Shown piece after piece: positions 27,836 to 38,676 of a stretch of 64,000 bases of DNA (the stretch's first letter is position 1; the number at the start of each line of letters is the position of its first letter). Under the pieces are notes generated by a model. It saw only the letters and a program-made list of their open reading frames with translations, was not told the origin of the DNA and made no database searches. Source of the DNA: Dolomedes plantarius (Eukaryota > Arthropoda > Arachnida > Araneae > Dolomedidae); contig OU015490.1 of the NCBI GenBank assembly GCA_907164885.2, forward strand, positions 214,475,385 through 214,539,384, in the 5' to 3' direction. The position numbers and the translations under genes were made by a program.

Positions 27836-28380
27836 ATTATGCCATCTTTTATACCTTATCCAGTGACAAAAATCTGCTTCAGAAAATTCCTCCTTTGTAT
27901 GATATCAGATGATCGCAGTTATGTAAGAGAGCTTGGATTACGTAGGATTCTAAAAGCAAGGACTGCAAATGAAGGAAAGTTTTTAATTCAACGTATAAAC
28001 TTTGATGCCAAGGATTTTATTGATATGATTGAATGGAATGATGTTAAAGTAACAGGATCTCCTATGAAGAGGCATTTCTGATGAAAAACTAAAGCAGTTT
28101 ATAAAGGAACCTATCACGAGAGTCAACGTATTGACTTCAATAATTTTCCATGTCACACTGAAGCAGTAGAAGGGATTGTTAAATTAGTTAGCGAGTCATC
28201 GTTGTCCGTTCGGGGCACTTCTGCGAGACATGCATTGATAAAAACAAAATTACATTAATACCAAAATTTGAAACAAAAAGAAAAAAAATTCAATGTGTCA
28301 GTGAAACAAGTGATGGAAACCATGTGTGATTACTATGGACTTTTGAAAAACATGAATGTTTTTGTGTACTACAAAGGATA
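27836..28380 (+). pseudogene. Second copy of the family-2 C-terminal part, opposite strand
   Basis: The plus strand repeats the 25.9-26.5 kb piece in reverse orientation: CMISDDRSYVRELGL, DMIEWNDVKVTGSPMKR, stop at 28079-28081. Frameshifted continuations follow with FPCHTEAVEGIVKLVSESS (28147-28200) and VKQVMETMCDYYGLLKN to about 28355. Several frame changes. It stands head-to-head with the middle part at 27630-27815. Confidence 0.7.
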
Positions 28381-28679
28381 AGGAACCAAAACAAAACAAA
28401 ACAACAATATAAACTTGAAAACGACAATATAAACTAGCAACAGAATAAACTTGAAAAATATACAAGAACTAAATAGGTGTGATTTGTTTGTTTTAACTAT
28501 GGTCCGTTAATTAAAAATTGTTTTTCTTTCATTCCAATGTGTATAAGAATATGCTACTGTAAAATTAATATGATGAAAATGAGATGTATTTCATTATGAT
28601 TTGAATTCTTTAAACTGTAAATACTGTTCATATGACTAAGATTTCTTATAATGACAAACTAACAAAAATTTTGTCATTG
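28381..28679. other. AT-rich spacer before the LINE
   Basis: No gene; the first part may be 3' untranslated DNA of the preceding pseudogene. Confidence 0.4.
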
Positions 28680-29089
28680 TAAGAGTAGCTCAGTGGTTTG
28701 ATATAAAAAAGGGGGGTCGTCGTCTGTGTTTTTAGCTTCCCAGAAGCTTATGAAAACAGAAAAAAATGCTTCAGCTATCGAATTTGATATTTGGTTTAAA
28801 TTCGCCGCCATTTTTGAAAGATCGGGGAAGAAAGGCAGGACTTCGGATGAATGGCAGCTACGTGGACCAATGAACGACGTAGAGAACAATGCTTTTGCAC
28901 GGGTTGCCACTTTAAAGCGTGACGTAGTTAGGGTAGCTTCGAACATGAGGACGCCGTCTGGACACCGAGGTGTACAGACACGCGTAATGGAAGGTGCGCC
29001 AATGGAATTATCTGGGGAGAGCTTTGGCTCAACCCCCCCCCCCACTGCCTTGCACGCTGGAATGTTTAAATCAAACATCACTCACCATT

Positions 29090-29887
29090 ATGGAGACCTA
29101 TCTATTAGAAAAAGCCCTAAACCCTACTACCCATGATGATGTACGGCAAGAAATGCTGGCTACTCACCCCCACGTCGAAGCAGCGTTTACGCTACTAGGA
29201 GGTAAGCCTAACTACTACTTGTCGGTGGAGCTCACCAAAAACAATACATTCACCTCTAACCATAATCCCAACCCTATTACCAACGTAAATGACGCATCCG
29301 AAAACCCCTCAAAACGCCCTAAAAGGCCTAACATTACCTTAGATAATTTAACCAATAATCCTGGCACTAGCAAATCTAATGATGGATTCGTTTTTCCGAA
29401 TCCAAAAAATACTGCTCGCCAGTTTAAGCACCATCTAACCGTTCAAACTCCTAACTTGACTACTAATAATAAATATGGTAACTTATCTGAAACAGTATTA
29501 AATGATCCCTCTATCCCACAAGCAACTGAAACTAAAAACAATGTAAACAAAGTAAAACCCATTTGTATCATAAAAGATAGAGAGGATAAACATAAATATA
29601 AATTAGTACTCCAACGGATAGGTGAGGCCCTAGGTAACTGCTTCTACGCCAGGCCTGCTAATGATATTGTCAGGATCCAACCTGACAGTACTGAATCCCA
29701 TAGGAAAATAGAAAACTTTCTAAAAGAACAGAAAATTCAAGGATACATCCTCCCTATGGGTGTAATAAAACCTATAAAAGTAGTCATAAGAGGGCTGGAT
29801 ATTGATACTTCAGTAGAGGAAATTAAAACTGAACTTGATAGTCTTAACATCCAAACTACTAAAATTGTGCAAATGGTTTCTTCGTAA
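29090..29887 (+). CDS. LINE ORF1 (Gag-like), truncated at its C-terminus
   Basis: An ATG at 29090 starts METYLLEKALNPTTHDDVRQ and continues open for 265 codons to TAA 29885-29887. A polar, Asn/Pro-rich middle is followed by a region ending PIKVVIRGLDIDTSVEEIKT, the type of domain that precedes the zinc knuckles in Jockey-type ORF1 (PRE_C2HC). The CCHC knuckles themselves are absent, and the frame ends soon after the deletion junction (about 29875). It binds element RNA in relatives. Start chosen as the ATG in ACCATTATGG; upstream in-frame codons have no Met-led support. Confidence 0.75.
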   Translation: METYLLEKALNPTTHDDVRQEMLATHPHVEAAFTLLGGKPNYYLSVELTKNNTFTSNHNPNPITNVNDASENPSKRPKRPNITLDNLTNNPGTSKSNDGFVFPNPKNTARQFKHHLTVQTPNLTTNNKYGNLSETVLNDPSIPQATETKNNVNKVKPICIIKDREDKHKYKLVLQRIGEALGNCFYARPANDIVRIQPDSTESHRKIENFLKEQKIQGYILPMGVIKPIKVVIRGLDIDTSVEEIKTELDSLNIQTTKIVQMVSS

Positions 29888-31250
29888 ACTTAAAAACAAT
29901 AAAGCACCTGGTGCAGATAAAATTACTGGCTTCATGCTAAAAAACCTGCCTATGAAAATCTGCATCAATATTTCCACCCTAATAAATGCCATTATTCGCA
30001 CTAGCTACTTTCCCTCCCCTTGGAAAAACTCTATTATTATCCCCATTCATAAACCTGGCAAATCCCCCTCTGACCCCACTAATTATAGACCTATTAGTTT
30101 ACTTTCCATCATCAGCAAACTTGCTGAAAAGTTCATGCTTCAAACCATTAACTCCCACCTTGAAAGCAATAACATCCTCTCCCCCTATCAATTTGGATTC
30201 AGGAAATCCCTCTCAGCCCCCCACCAACTTTATAGAGTTGTTGAAGATCTCACTAAAACAAAAACCTATAGTAAATCTACAGCTGCAGTCTTCCTGGATA
30301 TCAGCAGAGCTTTTGACTCTGTCTGGATTCATGGTCTAATCCATAAACTTATAAACTACAATTTCACCCCCAACACTATCCACCTAATTTACAGTTATCT
30401 CTCTAATAGAACTTTTCAAGTTAAACTCCAAAACACCCTCTCTGACAAGCACAACACACTCTGTGGTCTTCCGCAGGGAAGTTTAGTCGGTCCAGTTCTG
30501 TACTCAATTTATGTTAACGACTTCCCAACACACTTCAGAACACACACTGCAGTCTTCGCAGATGATACAGCCATCTACATGTCTTATAACAAAATTAACT
30601 TTGCTGTAAACCAACTAAACACCCACCTACAACATATTAACACTTGGACTGTCAAGTGGAAAATGAAGCTCAATACTGACAAATGTGTTGCTGTCATGTT
30701 TACCAGAAAAGCACCCAAGTCCTATAATGAATTTAAAATCATGATCAACAACACTGCTCTGCCCTGGTCCCCCACCTGTAAATACCTTGGAATTTTCCTT
30801 GATAAAAATCTCTCATGGCGTCCCCACATTAAACATACTATTAACAAATTTCGAGCTGCTAAAAGAAAACTATACCCCCTAATTGCTCGAAATAGCTCTT
30901 TGAACTTAAATATGAAGCTGCTCATCTATAGTGCATTCCTCAGACCCCTTTTAACTTATGCTTGCCAGTCCTGGTCCTACTGTCCCAACTATCAAATTAA
31001 AAAACTTTGTTCTGCTCAAAATTCCATAATTAGAGATATAGTAGATGCCCCCTACTACTTCAGGAACTACAAAATTTATGAAGAATTAAATTTCCCCCCC
31101 CTCACTCAATTCATGCACTCCCTTAACATTAACTTCTATAATAGTATTGAAGCTAATAACATTAATCTTCTCACTGAGCTAGCCAACTATGATTTTACTA
31201 CTCCCTTTAATAGGAAGAGACCTAGAGCGTCTCTCGCACTTAACTGGTAA
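29872..31250 (+). CDS. LINE reverse transcriptase, N-terminally truncated open frame
   Basis: A single open frame of about 455 codons from the junction to TAA 31248-31250. Motifs in order: LKNNKAPGADKITGFMLK, NYRPISLLSIISKLAEK, QFGFRKSLSAPHQL, FLDISRAFDSVWIHGL, GLPQGSLVGPVLYSIYVND, the catalytic AVFADDTAIY, and CKYLGIFLD, then the C-terminal region of Jockey-type enzymes. No RNase H domain. The endonuclease and N-terminal RT region are deleted, and there is no start codon of its own in context, so it is coding-like but not a complete ORF2. The ORF1 frame overlaps its first codons in a different frame. Confidence 0.88.
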
Positions 31251-31268
31251 CTTCCCGTAATCTAATGT

Positions 31269-31341
31269 GTCCTCGCTGGCTCAGTGGTAACGCACGGAAC
31301 TCAAGTTCCGAAGGTTGCGGGATCGAATCCCCAACATTCCA
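31269..31341 (+). tRNA. tRNA-Leu(CAA)-like sequence in the LINE 3' region
   Basis: A box TGGCTCAGTGGTAACG, anticodon arm CGGAA-CTCAAGT-TTCCG (anticodon CAA) and T arm GCGGGATCGAATCCC are in order over 73 nt. The acceptor ends do not pair and the long variable arm of true tRNA-Leu is missing. Likely a tRNA-derived module of a retroelement, not a working tRNA gene. Confidence 0.5.
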
Positions 31342-31770
31342 CTTTTTTCCTCCCTTCCCCATTTCACTCTCGACTTGGATCTGGCAAGCTCTCAACTTTC
31401 TTTTCTTAAAAATAAAAATAAAAAATAAAATAAAAAAGAGTGTATGTATATTTTATTATACGTAAGCTTTAAAAAACTAAGACGTAGGCCCCGGCCTACG
31501 GTAAAAAACGTTAAAAAATTTTTTTAAAGTGACACTTGAGCTAGGGAAACCTAGTTCAAGGTAAAAAATATTATCTTTCACTAACTTTACTCGTTTTTAA
31601 ACTCCCTCTGGTCGCAGAAATTCGAAGAACTTATAAATTACACTATCTTAAACACAGCTCCTTTTTACTAACAACTCCACCGACATAGTAATATGGCAAG
31701 CTCCTGAAAAATAAAGATACTTTTTAGAAGTCGGGGGTATCCATATACCCAGGTACTTCTACACAGCCTG

Positions 31771-31794
31771 ATTGATTGATTGATTGATTGATTG
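31771..31794. repeat. (GATT)n tail
   Basis: Six units of GATT at the end of the LINE. Confidence 0.95.
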
Positions 31795-31810
31795 GTAGCT
31801 TCACTCATAG

Positions 31811-31847
31811 TGGGTGCCTCTTAAAAGAAGTTACCTCCAGCTTAAGA
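31811..31847 (+). other. Possible upstream exon of the putative host gene
   Basis: A 37-nt piece between CACTCATAG and a consensus GTAAGT. It leaves one base over, which fits the phase of the next exon, and would read WVPLKRSYLQLK. Its acceptor lies only about 15 bp from the LINE tail and has a weak pyrimidine tract. Speculative. Confidence 0.2.
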
Positions 31848-32190
31848 GTAAGTAACATTGTTTATTGTTTAGCGATTTGTGATTAAACTAATTGCAGTTA
31901 TTTAAAATAAATTATTGTTTTTAATTTTCAACGTTTCAAATTTAATGCATATATTGATGTAAAAGAATGGGTAGGATTAACTGAGTTGATCTTAAATGTC
32001 TTGCCTACAGTTAGTAAAGGATATAAAAGTTAAATTAATGTAATTGAATGTTATACAAATTCCAGAAACTTCATTCTAACACTGTTTAATTTAGATATAC
32101 ATTTATGCAAATTCTTTTGTATTTAAATGAAATATGTAATTTTATTTTGTAGTAAAGTAAATATCTTTTTGTTTGTATTTAACTTCGTAG

Positions 32191-32244
32191 ATAAGATCAA
32201 CAAAACATCAGCCTGGCTTAAAGGATTGTGGAAAGCATCAAAAG
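32191..32244 (+). CDS. Putative internal exon of a host gene
   Basis: A 54-nt exon between an acceptor (TATTTAACTTCGTAG) and a donor (AAAAG, GTAACG). In the phase that fits the terminal exon it reads KINKTSAWLKGLWKASK. It splices with one base left over to the exon at 36731, giving a continuous C-terminus with no stop. Protein not recognised. Supporting: matching phase, pyrimidine-rich acceptors, downstream polyadenylation signal. Against: very short exons, no upstream exons seen with confidence, donor not consensus. Earlier exons would lie upstream, across or beyond the LINE. Confidence 0.45.
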
Positions 32245-34513
32245 GTAACGTGCTATTCTAAAACTTAATATTGTGGCATTTGTTAAGAATTGTAAGATTT
32301 CAAAATTTAATAATTATAAATTTCCTTGCAAAACAAATAAGATAAATAATATGTTAAGCATTTTAAAAGAATTTGGATTAAATGAAAACAGTAATGAGTG
32401 ATGGTGAAAATGTATTAAATGTGGTAATTGAATTGCTTGATGTTCTACGACATAAAATTTCTGATCATCCAAATACAATAATTGACTTCTTGACTGAACA
32501 ACTGACTTTATTATTAACCAAAAAAAAAAGCCTTTCATTATAGTTCTGAATCAATGATATTTTGTAGTATATTATATAGTAAATATTTGAATGTTTAGAA
32601 TAATTATGTCTATCAAAGTATTCTCTTTAAGCATACAGACTTCGTTCCTTTCCCAACCTCCAGTCAACCAGAGCAGGAAATTATATAAAAAAGAAAGTTA
32701 ATATTTTTCTTCAAAATTTTTACTTCTAAACTTCTTTTGCATATGTTCAACTTCATGCTATAATTTTTAAAAATTCTAACAGAAGTTTATTGATTTTATA
32801 CTTATAGATCAGATATCTGATATGCATATTTTTAACACAACATACTATATAATTCTGATTTATGCTCAATCATGCAGTCTGTATGAGTGCAGAAAAGAAG
32901 CAACTGGAAAAAAAGTCATGCACTTATCAGCATACATCTGAATATTAATGTTTATAGTTGTTTTTATTTTTTAGTATTGCATAATCATATGTATATAAAT
33001 ATATGCAGAAAGTTATTATATTTTTCATTCCTAAGTTATTAAATTGCTGGTCATCATGCATTTATATAATTTAATTTGTCAGTTTCAACTTTAAAATCTT
33101 GTATTATAACCTGACAAGGAGGAGAACCTTTATTTAGATAACATCATGTGTGCTAGATTTTTATTAAAACTTTAGGTAAACTTTTGCATTCTGTGTGTGT
33201 CATTAAAAATTTGAGAATGTCCTCAATAACTTATTTATAAGCTATTTGTTTTCAAGACTTTTAGAGAGTATTTAGTTGTCATGTTGTGTAAAATAAATAA
33301 GAACTTACTGGCCCAAAGCATAGACGCCCCCCCCCCCCCAACTTAACTTGAAATAAATTAAAACGTTAATAGAAGTTCGGTTAAATCAGAAAATTGTAGA
33401 AAACTTTTAAGAAAGTTGGTTTTTTCCTGTTTTTTTCAAACTGTGAAACTGAAAATACCGATTATGTCTTTAGCCCTAACATAGTTTTTAACAATATGAT
33501 CCATAACAAAAATTCGATGCTACATTTTTTTCTTCTTTTATTTATATTACATTTATTTTTCTCATTGTATAACTTTTTGAATACTACTCAAACATCAATT
33601 CTATTGTTACTCAATTTCAAAAAATCATAATATTTCAAATTTTAAGGATCGACCTTTTTTATTTCACTGATAAGCAAATTTATAATGAACTCTGCTTTTC
33701 AATGCTTCTTGGTATCACAAATGACTCTAATTTTTATTATGGCATTATAAGAAAATATTGGTTTCTTTACAGAATTCTAAAACTGGAATCCATCTTCACC
33801 TCATTGTGATTTCCATGAAAAGATTCCACAACTCACTTGGCAGTGTGCTCGATTCATAATCTGTAAGTTGATTTTAACCTCACTGAACCCATTTTTTTTT
33901 TATTCTGTAGATATCCTTTTTTTTTCAGCAGTGAACTTGTGGGCAAAATCACAAGGTTGTGAATATATTTTTTTAAAATTTATTTTTTGTACTTAAATTT
34001 GAATTTTTCTATGAAAAACCATAAAAAATATTTTTATTACATAATTCTTAATTAATAAACAACTCAAATTTTCAAATTTATCTTTGTATATTATATATGC
34101 TAATCCGAACATTCTCATAAACTTTGGTTGCAGTAATTTGTGGATTGATATTGATTTCCTTTATTCATTATATTTTTAACTGGCAAGCCTGTTATTAAAG
34201 TATTAGGTATGTCCGAAAGTGCAGTTCAGGGACTTCAGTTAACCATGACTCTTGTGAAAGTCTTTTATCATAACTGCTTACCAAAAAAATTTTTATATTT
34301 TTATATTATAAAGATATAAAATGCCAAGGGTTATTTTACTCTTGATAGTTAATGTTAAAAAATTTTTAAATTTAATTATCAGAATTTCATGAGAAGTAGT
34401 TAGGGGTTCATTCATAATTCCTTACAGAAGTAATAATAATAATAATGCTTATAGATGTATTAGATCATTCGTTGATGAGCTAATAGGTAGTTGAATGTCA
34501 TTTGGAATACTAA

Positions 34514-35502
34514 CTTCTGCATAGTATTTAATTTTTTTATTATTTCATTGTCAAATTTTGGTGGAGATCTGTCACATAAAATATATTTTTGTGAGCAGCT
34601 GTTATTATAAAGTGTAAGGATAAGGGCAGTAAAAAAATATTCCAAAATATATTATTTAGGTTCAGTTAATTATTAAACAATTGTTGACTATAATAAGGTT
34701 ATGTTTGCAAGTGTGTAGGTTTTTTTTTATGGTGTATTATTTGGTTTATCTAACTTAAGTTGAAAAATGATGCAAGCATACAAAGATTGACTGGCTGTCA
34801 ATGTTGAGTGCAGTAGCATAGATTATTTTACAAAGTGCAATAAAATACTTTTAACATTTCAAACCGAACTTCTAACCAGAATTTAAAAAAAAATTTAATA
34901 AAACTTTTAAAATTGAAAATATTTTCATGGATCTAAAGAATGGAACATAACACCTGTATTGTCAACTAAGTCATGGATAAATGATGCAGCCCTAAAAGCA
35001 AAAGGCCTGGTTTCTGTATACTTTTATAATAATCATGTTACAACAGTATACAGAAACCAGGCTTTTTGCTTTTAGAACTGAATCGTTTATCCATGAATTT
35101 GTTGACTATACGGGTTTTCTATTCCATTGTTAAGACCTGTAAAAAATACTCTCATTAGCAAAATATTTAAAAAAAATTTTAAATTTGGGTTAGAAGCTTG
35201 GTTCAAAAAGTCTAAGTGTTTCTTCACGCTTTATAATATAATCTATGCCATTTCACTCAACATTGACAGCTAGTGAATATTACCCACCTCATTTTTCAAA
35301 TTAACCTAGACTAATCAAACAATATATCATAACAATTGTTTAGTAATTACTGAATCTAAATAGTATATTTTGAATAATTTCTTACTGTGGTTATCCCTAA
35401 TAACAGCTGCTCGCAAATAAAAAATATTTTATACACAGATCTCCACCATAATTTGACAATTAAGTAACAAAAGATATGCTCTATTAAATTACTATGCAGA
35501 AG
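34514..35502. repeat. Long inverted repeat A, arms of about 460-510 bp
   Basis: 34514-35021 and 35046-35502 are diverged reverse complements around a spacer of about 24 bp. The innermost arms (CCTGGTTTCTGTATAC) match perfectly. Further out, CATGGATAAA, CTGTCAATGTTGAGTG, GGTGGAGATCTGT and CTTCTGCATAG recur in mirrored order with small indels. Confidence 0.9.
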
Positions 35503-35521
35503 TTTTATCCCAGAGTACTTT

Positions 35522-36354
35522 CTACCACATTTTTTGTAAAACCAATTACTGTGAAAGCTACATCATATAATAAATGTTTACTTTATTCATTATTATAGTA
35601 ATAGATTAGTTGTTAAAGAGTATTCACCCTTTTCACTAAATTTCTGAGTACAGTAAGACATTCAATCCTGTTAATTAAATGATTAGTTATTACAGATATA
35701 AATAAAATAGATTAGAATGCCTTGATAGAGTACAATAATCGAAAGCTGACTGAGAGACTTGTTTAGAATGACAACAAAATTTTCTCTTCACTATCGAGAA
35801 TCACTCTCACATTGAAAGTAAAGAAATACAAGAATGAACATTGAATACTAAATAATATGTTAGCATATAAAATCTTAAATTTCTAAATCTGACCCAGCAT
35901 CTGTATTAATGCTCTCTATGGCATGTTGTAATTAAATTTAGAAATTTAAGATTTTGTATGCAAATGTTTTACTTAGCATTCAATCTTTATTCTTGTGTTT
36001 CTCTACTTTCAACAGCATTATTGTCAGTAGTGAAGAGGAAATTTTGGTGTCATTCTAGACAAGTCTCTGATTCAGCTTTCAATGTTGAGCTGCAATTATG
36101 CTCAACATTAAAAACTTATTATTGTACTCTTATCAAGACAATCTACCCTATTTTATTTATATCTATAATAACAAATTAATCGACATGGTTGGATTTTCTA
36201 CTGTACAGAGAGAAATTTAGTGAAAAGGGGAATACTCTTTAACAAATATTTTATAACTATTTTCTATTAGTATATTTATTTAATCAAGTAAATATTTTTT
36301 ACATGATGTAGTTTTCACAGTATGTAATTGGTTTTACAAAAAAAATGTGGTAGG
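35522..36354. repeat. Long inverted repeat B, arms of about 370-420 bp
   Basis: 35522-35888 and 35936-36354 mirror each other. Anchors are CTACCACATTTTTTG, TTGTTAAAGAGTATTC, CCCTTTTCACTAAATTTCT, GATATAAATAAAATAG, AGAGACTTGT and AAAATCTTAAATTTCTAAAT. The spacer is 47 bp. The right arm has an extra 10-bp stem (AATGTTGAGC/GCTCAACATT, 36081-36110). It begins only 19 bp after inverted repeat A. Confidence 0.9.
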
Positions 36355-36560
36355 AATTTACTTCTTGGAAGTAGTTATCAATAAAATGACAACAGATTTA
36401 AAACTGCACTCATGTGTTGGGTGCTGTTTTATATCAAGTTTTTTTAAACCCCTGTCTCAGAATTTATATTTCCTAATTGGATTTATTTAATTCTACTTTA
36501 TCAACAATGAATTTTTCAACTACTTTCAACAATCAACTATTTTTACAACAATAAATTACC

Positions 36561-37120
36561 CTTTAATGTACAAAACTATGCAAAAAATAATTTTCTTATC
36601 TGCAGAGCATTTACTAAAGAAAAATAATTTAAATAAATTCTTTTGATTCATAAATTATATCTGGGGATGGGAGTCATTTTCCTTTCACATAAATTTATGA
36701 ACTGATTTTCTCTTTCTTTTTTTCCCCTAGATGCTGTAAAGATGGAGCCAGAGGTACAGCGAAAGGATCCTGTTTTGTAGAAAATATAGAAAAAAATTGT
36801 GTAAATGTGCTATGTACTTTCTAAATAAACTATTTTTACTTTAAACCAGCTCTTTTCTGTATTTAAAAACATGTGTCTATAATTATTACAATATTAACAA
36901 TTACAATAGAAGATATTACTATCATAGTACTATTTCTCAAAAATAGTACTATCAAGTGTTGGATATAAAGTCCAATATAATATTTTTTAAAAATGACTTA
37001 TAAGAATTTAATAAATTACTCTTTAATTCACAAAACTATGCAAAAAATAATTTTCTTATCTGTAGAGCATTTATTAACTCTACACCAAAAAATAATTTAA
37101 ATAAATTCTTCTGAGCAAGT
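36561..37120 (+). repeat. Direct duplication bracketing the putative terminal exon
   Basis: 36561-36655 and 37020-37118 share AAAACTATGCAAAAAATAAT, TTTTCTTATCTG.AGAGCATTTA and AATAATTTAAATAAATTCTT, about 460 bp apart. Confidence 0.85.
36731..36845 (+). CDS. Putative terminal exon with polyadenylation signal
   Basis: After a very strong acceptor (TTTTTCCCCTAG) the exon opens in phase with 32191-32244. It reads (D)AVKMEPEVQRKDPVL and ends at TAG 36778-36780. AATAAA at 36824-36829 sits about 45 nt after the stop, with a T-rich stretch beyond. The combined C-terminus is basic then acidic and not recognised. This is the best candidate for a host gene end in the window. Confidence 0.5.
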
Positions 37121-37625
37121 TTTCACAAGCTCACAAAGATGGGTTTCATCATACACACTACACATTACTCAGGTTTGAAAGATAAAGTATCAAATTATGT
37201 TAATAAATTTTATACTGGGGAAGTACAAATTTTTTGGGTTAATTATTAAAGTAGTACTGTTTTACATACTATAATCTCATTCTAAATTAAAAAAAAAACA
37301 AACTGTAACTTTAGATCGGATGGAAAGATGATTTAGCTTTAATGGTTGGTATTAATGTTATCTTAACTTTCAAATTTGGGTAAATGTATCTTAATACGAA
37401 ATGAGGTTTTGTTCTAACAAGTAAACTAATGATTCATATGCAAATTTTTAGGTAATAACAAAGATCAGTATTTGGCAATACCTAAAAATACATAATTCAA
37501 AACTGAATACTAGAAATATGAAGGCAAAAAAATAATAATAATAAAAGTGAAAGGGTTGATATCAGAGGTTAATCGTCAATGAAATAAATAAGCATATAAA
37601 CGAAAGGGTCCTACGAAAAACTTTG
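36846..37625. other. AT-rich stretch, second copy of the direct duplication only
   Basis: Apart from the repeat at 37020-37118 nothing is recognised. Confidence 0.5.
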
Positions 37626-37629
37626 AAAA

Positions 37630-38001
37630 ACTGCCGGCGGTCCGATTCTGGTAGAATGCTGGCATGATGCCCGGACCTACGGCACATTGCTGTTTACGAG
37701 ATGGGTAGATGACGGTATGTCGACACCAATTATTGCTCCCGTAACCGGCCCGTCAACCTCCGGTTACGTTCCGGCTATCTGTCCGCATCGATGGCTTAAT
37801 CGCGGCTGCCTAACGGTTCGTAGTCGGATGAACGATGGCTCGAATCCTACCGGAAGCGGCCCGGCAGTCGACGGGGTAGTCGCGGGCGAGAGGACACAGC
37901 CGTGACGGAAACGATACTGACCTAATGCGCCGGCCCGGCAGTGGTGAAATCGGCTGGCCGGAACCTTCCGACCCCGGCCCGATGCCTTTGTGTTTGTTGG
38001 G

Positions 38002-38052
<51 letters not shown>
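37630..38052 (+). mobile_element. tRNA-derived SINE-like sequence with (GATA)n(GA)n tail
   Basis: GC-rich (about twice the flanks). A-box-like TGGCTTAATCGCGGCTGCC near 37792 and B-box-like ATGGCTCGAATCCTACC near 37846 are spaced as in tRNA-derived SINEs. It ends TTTGTGTTTGTTGGGTA followed by GATA and GA units to 38051. The end plus tail matches the minus-strand sequence at 23969-24000. Confidence 0.6.
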
Positions 38053-38054
<2 letters not shown>

Positions 38055-38299
38055 ATTGGTAATGTATTTTATCGTAAATTTAAAATTGCGCAAGTATCAG
38101 ATTTAAGGAGATCAGATTAAGAGTATTTATTTAAGAACTTGAAGAGGTTGTTGAATATTGGAAAGATTTTTTCAAAAACATATGTGCTTTAGGATAGTGT
38201 AAATGCAGTCGTTGAATAGAAAATATAAATTATTCACCTACCATTTAAGTTTTTATGGAGACTTATAATGAAAGATTGCTATAACAGGGAACATAAGTC

Positions 38300-38506
38300 T
38301 CAAATATTTTTAACGTAATATTTGCACCAGACACAGCCGGCACTGCAACTAATGCTTTCCATGGTTGAATCTCCGCCAGTGAATATGCTGCCAAAACAAT
38401 TGAGAAGCTTCGCTAGATTTCCATGACTGTTTAACTTAAATTTATTTTTACGCAAACCAACTTCTATACTCACAGGAACTCTCTTATTGAAGTAGCTGCT
38501 GTTCAT
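38300..38506 (-). other. Unassigned coding-like frame
   Basis: 69 codons open on the minus strand, starting MNSSYFNKRVPVSIEVGL and containing three cysteines near the end. Composition is less AT-rich than the flanks. No family recognised; could be an exon, a pseudogene or chance. Confidence 0.25.
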
Positions 38507-38676
38507 GTACCTTGGTACTCAGAACAGGTCCCCAGTCAGGAGTACATAGGGAGAGAGAGAAGATACTATACAAAAAAAAAATATAGACACAGAGATAATT
38601 AATTTTTACACAGATGATGACACTGGTTATGGACAGAGGTATTTTCACAGCGTCCATTTCAAGAAGTAGTTTCTAT

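Larger units (their letters stand above)
28680..31795 (+). mobile_element. Jockey-like LINE with a large internal deletion
   Basis: A GC-richer 5' region (28680-29089) precedes ORF1, which is followed at once by the back half of a reverse transcriptase, a 3' untranslated region with a tRNA-like stretch, and a terminal (GATT)n tail. The endonuclease and the front of the reverse transcriptase are missing. Low decay of the remaining ORFs suggests a young insertion. It lies just upstream of the putative host exons. Confidence 0.85.
32245..36730 (+). other. Putative intron, about 4.5 kb
   Basis: AT-rich DNA between the two putative exons, with a C-run near 33330 and the two long inverted repeats annotated separately. 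It ends in a strong pyrimidine tract and CCCCTAG. Confidence 0.4.

Noticed and set aside
28674..29136. Two overlapping frames of about 135 codons on opposite strands
   Set aside because: Lie in the LINE 5' region, where higher GC reduces stop codons; neither resembles a protein family, and ORF1 starts later at 29090.
31269..31341. Functional tRNA-Leu gene
   Set aside because: Acceptor ends do not pair and the long variable arm is absent.
34514..36354. miRNA cluster
   Set aside because: Arms of hundreds of bp are far longer than miRNA precursors; hairpin RNA or foldback element fits better.
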